The position numbers and the translations under genes were made by a program. Of a stretch of 64,000 nucleotides of DNA, positions 56,041 to 64,000 are shown piece after piece. The notes under the pieces were generated by a model. The model was not told the origin of the DNA and ran no database searches. It saw only the letters and a list, made by a program, of their open reading frames with translations. This DNA comes from Zygnema cylindricum. Taxonomy: Eukaryota; Streptophyta; Zygnematophyceae; Zygnematales; Zygnemataceae. Position 1 is the first letter of the stretch; every line of letters begins with the position of its first letter. The stretch is from contig JBBHKE010002427.1 in the NCBI GenBank assembly GCA_037447655.1, forward strand, positions 59,906-123,905, in the 5' to 3' direction.

Positions 56041-57564
56041 AAGAGGGGCAGACCGGTGGATCTTCGAGAGGAAAGAAAAAGGCCCTTGTGACACAGGTAC
56101 ATGAGGCAGAATCCGAGGACGAGGACGATGAACTCCTATTGGATGAGGAGTTGGAAGCGAAAAACGAGGTCGAAATTCCACGAAAGCAGAAATGTGCTTT
56201 CGGTTGATTGAAAGGTGAAGTAAGCTGGATTGTAGATTCAGGTGCATCCATGCACATGTGTAAAGATAAACACCTGTTCACTAAGATAAGAAAGATTCCC
56301 ACCGTAGAGATAGAGTACGGGGATGGGAGGATAGTCACTACTATTCTTGTAGGATCGGTAGATCTAAAAGTGTTAGTAGATTGAAAGACATCTATAGTTA
56401 CATTCTCCGATGTATTGTTTATTCCAGAGCTGAAACAAAACCTCATCTCTACGTCTTTATTAGATGATAAGGGTTTTGATACTAGCACTAAGAAAGGAGT
56501 CTTTACTGCAAGTTTTGAGGAGGAAGTTTATTTCACTGCTGAAAAAGGTAGCCAAGGGATGTTTAGGCTGATTTTAAGCAATAAAAAGAAGAAACTTTAT
56601 TATGTTGGTGTTCATGATATAATGTTGTGGCATAAGAGGCTTGGGCATGAGAATCTAGGTAAGTTAAGAGAGATGAAAGATGGGAGTAGTGGAAGGGATT
56701 CAGTTCGGTGAAAGTGAGAATCTAAGTGATTGTAGTGGATGTGCTCAAGGTAAAGCACACAGGTTACCCTTCCCAAAAACAGCCACCTATAAGGGAGAAA
56801 AGATTCTAGATTTAGTACACAGAGATATTTGGGGGCCAGCAAGAGTACCATCACCCGGGGGGAAGAGATTTATGATGACTATCACCGATGATTGGTCTCG
56901 GTATTCCAAGGTGTATTTTTTGAAAAATAAGTCAGAGGCTCAAGAATGTTTTAAACAATATAAAGCATGGAGTGAAAAACTCCATGAAACCTCAATCAAG
57001 AGAGTAAGGAGTGACAATGGTGGAGAGTGTACCTCTAATTAGTTTGAGAATTTTCTGAGAGAAGATGGAGTGCAACACCAAAAGACAGTTCCGGAAAATC
57101 ATGAGTAGAACGGTGTAGCTGAAAGATTAAATAGAACACTGAGTGATAGTGCTAAGAGTATGCTGTCAGATAAGAAGATAGGAAAGAAGTTTTGGGCCGA
57201 AGCAATGAACTGTGCAAATTATCTCAAGAATTGAGTTTTTACTTCAGCAGTCAAAGGCCAAACACCCTATGAGAGATGAACAGGCCGAAAACTAGATGTG
57301 TCACACTTAAAGGTTTTCGGTAGTCAAGTGTTCAGTTTAGACACAGATCGGTCAAACTGGAAGTTAGATCCAAAAGGAAAACCAGGATATCTACTAGGAT
57401 ATGATGAAGATGTAAAAGGATACAGAGTCTATGATCTCAAAAGAGAGGATATTATCCTAGTGAAGCATCTAGTGGTTATGGATGAAGGAAAATCTATAAA
57501 TCCTTTTAAGCATACAAAGACAATCAAAATCAGATTTGAGTCAGAAAATTCTGATGACTTTTAG
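56041..57564 (+). pseudogene. Copia protease and integrase of element G
   Basis: Protease: WIVDSGASMHMCKDKHLF near 56230, with a stop at about 56382. 56415-56711 reads MFIPELKQNLISTSLLDDKGF and the HHCC start WHKRLGHENLGKLREM. 56680-57042 reads CSGCAQGKAHRLPFPKTA, HRDIWGPARVPSPGGKRFMMTITDDWSRYSKVYF (first Asp) and VRSDNGGECTSN (second Asp). After a stop, NGVAERLNRTL (Glu) is at about 57110. 57298-57564 is the C-terminal block (SHLKVFGSQVFSLDTDRSN...GYDEDVKGYRVYDL). At least four inactivating changes. Confidence 0.9.
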
Positions 57565-57636
57565 CTTCCTAACTATCCAGGATTTCAAGAAGATGATGAT
57601 CTTGCAGGTACGGATCAGATCGAGAAGGACCCAAAT

Positions 57637-58875
57637 GTGGAACCCTTAGTATTAACTCCAACCGAAGCGGAAGACGTGGTGGAAATCGAACCGGAATCAA
57701 CGGATAGGGGAGAAGTAGAAACTATTCGGAAGAATCCAAGAGAGCCATCTATTCCGGCAACCGAGTTTGAGGGAGAAAGAAAAAGTAGCAAAAGACTACA
57801 AGAGAGACAAGTTAACAATAAGGTAACCAAACTGTCTCACCCCGATGAACCTCAAACATATAATGAGGCAATGACTTGTCCTGAAAGAAACCGGTGGAAG
57901 ACAGCCATTAATGAGGAGATGGCCTCAATTATGGCGGTCGATACATGGGAATTGGTGGATTGTCCTGCTCACAGAAAGCCAATTGGGTGTAATTGGGTAT
58001 TTAAGCTGAAACTGAACCCGGATAACATCATTGAGGGCTACAAGGCTCGGTTAGTGGCGAAGGGATTTACCTAGAAAGAGGGAATTGACTACGAGGAGAC
58101 TTTTGCTCTGGTTGTCAGGTTTCCTTCGGTTCAGATACTTCTCAGTATGGCGGCAGCAGAAGACATGGAAGTGCATCAGATAGACGTCAAGACGGCCTTC
58201 CTACATGGAGAGTTGGAAGAGGAAATTTTAATGCGACAGCCCGAAGGATTTGTGGAGCAAGGGGAGAAAAGCAAGGTATGCCGATTGATCAAATTTTTGT
58301 ATGGGCTGAAACAGGCGCCTCGGCAATGGGACAAGAAGCTCGATGAGTTTCTTACAAGTTTGGGATATATTCCGATCAGCTCAGATCACTCAATTTATTT
58401 GTTTGAAGATGAGGAAGGAATTATTTTTATTGCAATTTATGTTGAAGATTTTCTTGTTTTAAGTAAATCTATAGATAAAATAAATAAGTTTAAGAATGAT
58501 ATAAAAGGAAGATTTGAGATGAAGGATATGGGAGAAGCAAGGTATATTTTGGGAATTCAGGTAGAGAGAGACAAAGATAGAAAGATAATAAGATTAACTC
58601 AAAAAGAGGCCATTGGAAACATGTTAGAAAAATTCCAAATGGACAAGGCTAACAGTTGTACCACTCTTATGGAATTAAAGAAGGGAAGTGAGGTGAGTGA
58701 TGAAGAAGGAGTTATAAACTTAGATGTTGAGGTAGGCTCAGAAGAGAAAAGATTTATGCAAACCATCCCTTATAGACAAGTAGTGGGCAGCCTAATATAT
58801 TTCATAAATTGTACCCGTCCTAACATATCCGCAAATATAGGAGTACTAAGTAGGAGTCCGAATGCTCCCACTTAG
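57637..58875 (+). pseudogene. Copia reverse transcriptase of element G
   Basis: 57637-58074: linker, then ERNRWKTAINEEMASIMAVDTWELVD and [26 protein letters not shown] (stop TAG at 58072-58074 where Gln is usual). 58147-58875: [37 protein letters not shown] and AIYVEDFLVLSKS. In the catalytic motif YVDD the first Asp is Glu (YVED), which would abolish or strongly reduce activity. It ends with GSLIYFINCTRPNISANIGVLSRS and a TAG at 58873-58875. Confidence 0.92.
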
Positions 58876-59433
58876 AAAGATTAAGAGGCAGCTAAGAGAG
58901 TTTTTAGATATCTCATAGGAACTAGGGATCTATGGTTGCATTTGGGTGGGAACAATACTGACATCGCCACTTGGAGTGATGCCAGCTATGGGGATGCTCC
59001 TATGAGGAGATGCACATTTGGATATGTATTCTATGTGGGTGATGGGGCTTGCTGCTGGAGCAGCAAGCAGCAAAAGGTCATTGCTCAGTCCACCATGAAG
59101 GCTGAGTACATGGCTTCTTCCTCTGCTGTAAAAGAATTAATGTGGGTCAAGTCTTTGCTTGGTGAGCTTGGTCATCTTAAGAGTGGTGTCCAAAAAGTGT
59201 TTTGTGATAATCAGGATGCCATTGTCATTTCTGCCAATCCTAAACATCACTTTAAAGCCAAACACATGGATATCAGACTTAGCTTTGTTAGGGAGAAAGT
59301 AGAAAACAAGATAATCATTTTGGAGTATAAACTAGATAGTTTAATGGTAGCAGATATGATGACCAAACCTGTTCCTTCCCCTAAACTAATTTTCTACCGA
59401 AAGAAGTGTGGTCTTAAAATAAAGAGTGACTAG
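58876..59433 (+). pseudogene. Copia RNase H of element G
   Basis: LGGNNTDIATWSDASYGDAPMRRCTFGYVFYVGDGACCWSSKQQKVIAQSTMKAEYMASSSAVKELMWVKSL... and KVFCDNQDAIVISANPKHHFKAKHMDIRLSFVREKVE, ending with DMMTKPVPSPKLIFYRKKCGL. The usual EAEYMA active-site Glu position reads KAEYMA. This domain is otherwise intact from 58936. Confidence 0.92.
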
Positions 59434-59446
59434 AAAATAAGGGGAG

Positions 59447-60479
59447 AGTAGAAATTAAAGGTTATTTTAGTATTTTCTAGGTTTTGCAAAATGTAGAAAA
59501 GAAGCAAAGGCAGTCTGCCTCTAACTCCTCTCTCCAGCTCCCACACTTGTCGTAGTCACTGAAAGTTGGAGAGGGAGATAGAACCATGGCCGCCTATGCT
59601 ATCCCGACGGGGATATATATTAGGTTAGTAGATTTTACCAAAATAGATTTGATGGGCCCAAGATTTGAACTGGGTATCTACCGTCTGTCAAAGTAGCTAG
59701 TAGCCGGTAGCCTTAGCCAACTAGTCTAAACCAGAGATGCATGATATAGCGTATGATAGTTATTTAAATGTTTACACATCGGCTATCTTCATTCAACGGG
59801 ATATTTAGACATAGATACAGTTTGTAATGTACGGCGTACGGCAAATCCGAAACGGATACCGCGCATTTTGTTTCAAATGCGAAACAAATATTGCGCAAGT
59901 ATTTATGACGGCCACGATTGTAATCTGGCTTGATCGGACGGCCCAAAGCATGCCGAGATCACGCAATAGGTTTTTGGCGGTTTGCGGTAGACGTCACATC
60001 AATCGCCACGTGGCACAATCACATTGGATTACGGCATCTCCATGGATTCTATGAACGAATCCAAAAATGACATGTGTCCACTTTTGGCCATGTCGTACAA
60101 TGTCGTACATAAAGTACAACGGCACGTGTACCTTTATATACGATACACTATTATGATTGGTGCCGTACTTCAGTAGATAGAGTATTAGAGAGAGATAGGA
60201 CTTAGAAAAAATTGATAGACTGGACCTTCTCTCCTAGAGAGTTGTTGTACAAAAAGGTAAACTTTGACCCTTCATAACTTACTACTCAGGGGAGCAAATT
60301 CAGAGATTCTTTTTGCTATCGACTCACGAGAGTCTTGCCTTTACAGGGGTAAAGGTGGTCAGAGTTTTTGTTTGCCAGGGTGGCGGTTATTCTTGGTGAA
60401 ACACAAAGGGGTCAGGGTTATCCTAGAGGCTTCGTGTGAGCTGCCTACTCTGAGGTCCTATGGAGGTCTCAGAGTTGCA
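59447..60479 (+). mobile_element. 3' LTR of element G
   Basis: AGTAGAAATT...GAGTTGCA, nearly identical to the 5' LTR apart from scattered substitutions and small indels. tRNA-like segment on minus at about 59660-59735; G-box at 60005-60014. Confidence 0.93.
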
Positions 60480-60484
60480 ACTCC

Positions 60485-60663
60485 GTAAAACCTGCATACG
60501 TTCTTTTGCCAACACGTGTCCATGTAAAAGTTCAATACACTCTATTGTACTTTTTGCTACTGTAACGCTAATTAAGGTAAGTATTACAGTAGACTACTTA
60601 GAAAAATAATCTAAGTTATTTTTACCCCTATTTACTAAAATAAAGATTTTATAAATTACAACA
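60485..60663 (-). mobile_element. Start of the 3' LTR of copia H (interrupted by G)
   Basis: On minus it starts TGTTGTAATTTATAAAATC at 60663 right after purine tract AAGATTTAGGGGAG, and is cut at 60484 by element G. Confidence 0.75.
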
Positions 60664-61210
60664 CTCCCCTAAATCTTTAGACTTAGTTACTCACTTAGTC
60701 TAATAGCATCTCTGCAAAATTGTAACTTAGGAGCAGGAAAGGCTTTTTTTAACATGTCACCTACCATCTTCTCGTCTGGTAAATAACATAACTTAACGAC
60801 TTTTGCAAGTACTTTTGTCTTAGAAAGTGAATTCTAACATCCATGTGTTTGCTCTTAAAGTGATGGATGGGGTTAGAGGCAATTGCAATGGCTGTCTGGT
60901 TGTCACACTTGATAGCTTGAGGACCAGTTTGCATATACCCAAGTTCCTGTAAAACGGGCTTGACCCATAGGAGCTCCTTGAGGGCGGAAGCTGTTGCCAT
61001 ATATTCTAACTCCATTGTGGATTGAGCTGTAACCTTTTGTAATTTGCTACTCCAGCAGCAAGTTCCGTCTCCAATCTTCAAAACAAAGCCGGTCGTAGAT
61101 TTTCGGCTTGGCATGTCTCTATAGCTAGCATCGCTCCAAGTCTGTATTTTCACCTCTCCTCCTCTGAGTGCAAGCTTAAGATTTCGAGTACCTGTAAGAT
61201 ATCTCGGCAC
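60664..61210 (-). pseudogene. Copia RNase H of element H
   Basis: Minus-strand RYLTGTRNLKLALRGGEVKIQTWSDASYRDMPSRKSTTGFVLKIGDGTCCWSSKLQKVTAQSTMELEYMATASALKELLWVKPVL and IKCDNQTAIAIASNPIHHFKSKHMDVRIHF, then a frameshift before the C-terminal KMVGDMLKK-like end. Close to element C (LALGGDEVKIQTWSDASYGDMPSR), so H and C are one lineage. Confidence 0.9.
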
Positions 61211-62426
61211 CCTTTATGTTGCTTACCAATGTACCTTTTTAGGATTCTGCAAACTTCTACTCAAGACCCCCACAGTTGCTGCAATATCCGGTCTCGTACA
61301 ATTCATAAAATATATAAGACTTCCAACTACCTGTCTATATGGCTTTGAAGCCATAAACTCCTCCTCCCCTGACTCTAGACTCTCACACACCATAATGCCT
61401 GACTCTGAATCTCTTTCTTCAAATTTTTCCCTGAATTCCATGGGAGTTATAGATCCCTTTACATCTTTCATTTCAAATCTTTCCAACATGTTACCTATTG
61501 TTTTTTTTTGAGTTAACATAATCAGCCTTTTGTTGTTGTCTCTTTCTACCTGTATTCCTAAAATATACTTGGCCTCACTGAGGGCATTCATCTCAAACTT
61601 AGACCTTAAAGCCTCTTTAATGCGGTTTATTTCATCCATTGACTTACTTATTAATAATAAGTCATCCACATATACAGCAATGTATAGTATCACATCCTCC
61701 CCTTGTAAGACATACATAATGATCTGAGCTAATTCTCTTAAATCACAGCCCAGTCAAAAACTCATCTAACTTCAAATACCACTGACGCGGGGCTTGTTTT
61801 AGCCTATACAAAGATTTCATCAATTAACACACTCATTCTTCCTTTCCTTTTTATGCGTACATTTCAGGTTGTTTCATATAAATGGTTTCTTCTAAGTCTC
61901 CATGCAAAAAGGCAGTTTTAACATCCATTTGTTGTATTTCCATATTCTCTATAGCCGCTAAACTTAGCAAAATTGTGACAGTGGGAAATCTGACAACTGG
62001 AGAGAAGGTTTCCTCAAAGTCAATACCTTCTTTTTGATTATACCCCTTGGCCACTAGTCTAGCCTTATACCTTTCGATGGTGTTGTCCGGGTTGAGCTTC
62101 ACCTTGAATACCCATTTGCTGTGGATGGCTTTTCTGCCCGGAGGAAGATCCACCAGCTCACATGTCTGTGCCTCCATAATAGACTTCATTTCATCGTTTG
62201 CCGCCTCGATCCATTTATTTCTCTCAAGTGATGAGAAGGCCTCCCGGATCGTTAGAGGCTCCTCTGTAGCTGCAGAAAAAGCAAAGTGAGATCTTGCTTG
62301 CAGACGGCTGCTATATCTCTTTCCCCCCGGAAATTCTGAGGTTGAGATCGTCGGCAACCTCTGATTTTTCTGTTTAGTGTGAACCGTAACTTGATCTGGT
62401 ACATAGTCTATAGTAGTTCCTTCCAC
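61211..62426 (-). pseudogene. Copia reverse transcriptase of element H
   Basis: 62426-61851 has the integrase-RT linker ([19 protein letters not shown]), [81 protein letters not shown] and [25 protein letters not shown] frameshift and stop region follows at 61718-61850 (SLYRLKQAPRQW-like remains). 61717-61223 has IAVYVDDLLLISKS (intact YVDD) and GSLIYFMNCTRPDIAATVGVLSRSL. Confidence 0.92.
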
Positions 62427-63259
62427 CTAAGGCGTAGCTTGTGGTGAACCATCTTGTAAGGCACCAGAGGAACTAAAGGAAGAGGTGTCCCACTTGCCGG
62501 TGGAAAGTAGACTCGCTGCGTATGGTGAAAAATGACATATTCTTTCTTTTCCTTTGCCGGGTATCTGGCATTTTTAAAAAGGTCAACCGAATCTTGTTCA
62601 TCTTTAATTTGGATATTCTTAGAAATAATCACTTTCTGTTTCTCAAATACAAAAACTGTATATCCTTTTACATTATCATCATACCCCATGAAAATTCCTG
62701 GTAAGCCCTTAGCCTCCATTTTCCATCTATCTTGTGAAGTATCTAGAATAAAACACTTGCCGCCAAAGATTTTAAAGTGGCTAACATCAGGTTTCTCTCT
62801 TGTCCAAAGCTCATAAGGTGTGGTGCTAACAGATCTAGAAGCAATTTTGTTCTTAATATAAACAACACAATTCAATGCTTCAGCCCAGAATTTCAAATCT
62901 AGCCCTTTATCTGCAAGCATGGACCAAGCACTCTCTGTCACTGTCCTGTTTAATCTTTCAGAAACACCATTCTGTTCCGATGTATATAGAAAAGTAAGAT
63001 TGTGACTAATACCTTCTTGAATGAAAAATTCTTCGAATTCTTTTGATGTGTATTCTCCCCAATTGTCCGATCTCAACGCCAAGATTGGAACTCTATGACG
63101 TTTTTCCTCCCACGCTTTGTAGTGTTTGAAGTGAGTGAACAGTTCACTCTTATGTTGCATGAAGTAAACTTTATTGTACCTCGAGTAGTCATATGTGAAT
63201 GTAACCATATAGTGGACGCTTGCAGCTGAAGCCACATGTGAAGGACAAAGAAACATCAA
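62408..63259 (-). pseudogene. Copia integrase core and C-terminus of element H
   Basis: Reads MVTFTYDYSRYNKVYFMQHKSELFTHFKHYKAWEEK, LRSDNWGEYTSKEFEEFF (second Asp, in DNWGE where DNGGE is usual), LYTSEQNGVSERLNRTVTESAWSML (Glu) and TTPYELWTREKPDVSHFKIFGGKCFILDTSQDRWKMEAKGLPGIFMGYDDNVKGYTVFVFEKQK. It matches the inverted fragment in element C best. A frameshift near 63240 separates it from the first Asp block (LIDFDV instead of HSDVWGP). Confidence 0.92.
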
Positions 63260-64000
63260 AATCTATTAGCTGCAAAACTTTCTCAGATCTGTGGTCTGTT
63301 ACCTCTGGAAATGGCAATTTGTGAATCTTGCCAAGTGAACAACCATCACATGATTTTATAGGATGAGAACTGAGAGAAACTCCCTCGATTTTTCTCGAAT
63401 TCACCATTTTTTTAAGACTATCATAATTTATATGTCCTAATCTTTTATGCCACAACTCATTGTCAGATTGGATACTGGAGTAGAGAACATCATTTTCTTT
63501 ATATTCAGCCATATCCATCCGGTACATTTTGCTAGCATCTCTAGTTCCTGTTACGGATACTTTCCCTTTCTTGCTAACCACCTGTCTCCCTTCTTTCAAA
63601 ACAACTTCAAAGCCTTCGCTCTCCACTAATGATGTAGAAAATATTTTTTTCTTAAAGTCTGGAACATACAATACATTGTGAAGGGTTCTCTCTACCGAAT
63701 TTCCCCCCACATCTACCATCAAAGATACATCACCCTGAGCTGAGGTTTGAACACTCATGCCACAAGCATAGTAAATACTCCTTGTAGATGTTTGCTGCAG
63801 ATTTACAAAAGCCGCTTTGTTCCAACACATATGGGCAGACGCTCCCGTTTCCATGATCCATCCTGCATCTTTTGGACCCTCCATTGTAGCCACCAAAGCA
63901 AAGAGCCCTTCCTCTTGCTCATTGAAGCTTAAAGACTCATCTGCATCAGTTGCAGAAGCTGAGAAAAGAGCATTTCCACGGGAAGGTTTTCCAAAAAAGC
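63189..64000 (-). pseudogene. Copia Gag end, protease and integrase zinc domain of element H (runs off window)
   Basis: Minus strand from the right edge: KPSRGNALFSASATDADESLSFNEQEEGLFALVATMEGPKDAG (gag end), WIMETGASAHMCWNKAAF (protease; catalytic DSG/DTG Asp replaced by Glu), NVLYVPDFKKKIFSTSLVESEGFEVV, and the zinc block LWHKRLGHINYDSLKKM ... CDGCSLGKIHKLPFPEV. The 5' part and 5' LTR lie beyond 64000. Confidence 0.9.

Larger units (their letters stand above)
54063..60479 (+). mobile_element. Element G: full-length Ty1/copia retrotransposon
   Basis: 6417 bp with LTRs 54063-55097 (1035 bp) and 59447-60479 (1033 bp) and the exact 5-bp target duplication ACTCC (54058-54062, 60480-60484). The first LTR base pair TG is changed in both copies (CG and AG). 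Order gag, protease, integrase, RT, RNase H. Purine tract AAATAAGGGGAG precedes the 3' LTR. All coding parts carry stops or frameshifts, yet the two LTRs are very similar. Confidence 0.95.

Overview
This window looks like a gene-poor, transposon-dense piece of nuclear DNA from a land plant. The sequence does not let me narrow the lineage further. The plant assignment rests on spliced exons that read as an MRS2/MGT-type magnesium transporter, on Ty1/copia, Ty3/gypsy, hAT and PIF/Harbinger-like elements, and on intron borders of the GT..AG type. Only two stretches look like host genes. One is the 5' part of an MRS2-like gene on the minus strand (two exons, 681-824 and 1687-1893; the rest lies beyond the left edge). 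The other is an intronless ORF of unknown function at 49981-50826, with an 18-bp minisatellite starting at its stop codon.

Layout. 1-2 kb: MRS2-like gene. 3.0-7.3 kb: a complete but mutated hAT element with an 8-bp target duplication, followed by a second hAT terminus. 7.3-12 kb: non-coding DNA with several short inverted-repeat elements (MITEs) and a 670-bp PIF/Harbinger-like element with TTA duplications. 12-16.7 kb: copia 3' fragments and LTRs in both orientations. 16.7-28.8 kb: a four-level nest. A 225-bp LTR (gypsy-like array) is interrupted by a gag-only copia element (M, minus strand, duplication GTGAC), and M's LTR is in turn interrupted by a larger copia element (C, plus strand, duplication AAACT), which carries an inverted integrase fragment of yet another family. 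28.8-31.5 kb: gypsy remnant whose integrase is on minus and RT/RNase H on plus, suggesting an internal inversion. 31.5-42.8 kb: a second Harbinger-like element, copia remnants F and E, and element D inserted in E (duplication GCAAC). 42.8-49.8 kb: a degenerate non-LTR-type RT C-terminal remnant and a cluster of 0.5-0.6 kb MITEs. 49.9-51 kb: the unknown gene. 51-54 kb: AT-rich DNA with a perfect 94-bp tandem duplication. 54-64 kb: a full-length copia G with two about 1.03-kb LTRs (duplication ACTCC), inserted in the 3' LTR of copia H, which runs off the right edge on the minus strand.

All mobile-element coding regions seen are broken by stops, frameshifts or catalytic-residue changes, so this is a decaying nest of elements. 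The most interesting observations concern LTR design. One LTR superfamily carries an antisense tRNA-like segment with pol III A/B-box similarity at a constant position. In two families (C and D) the LTR, as defined by target duplications, ends inside what reads as the first codons of gag, while in the M/G family the gag-like ATG starts only 4 nt after the LTR. Coordinates of element ends were worked out by eye from paired termini and target duplications; alignments were not run.
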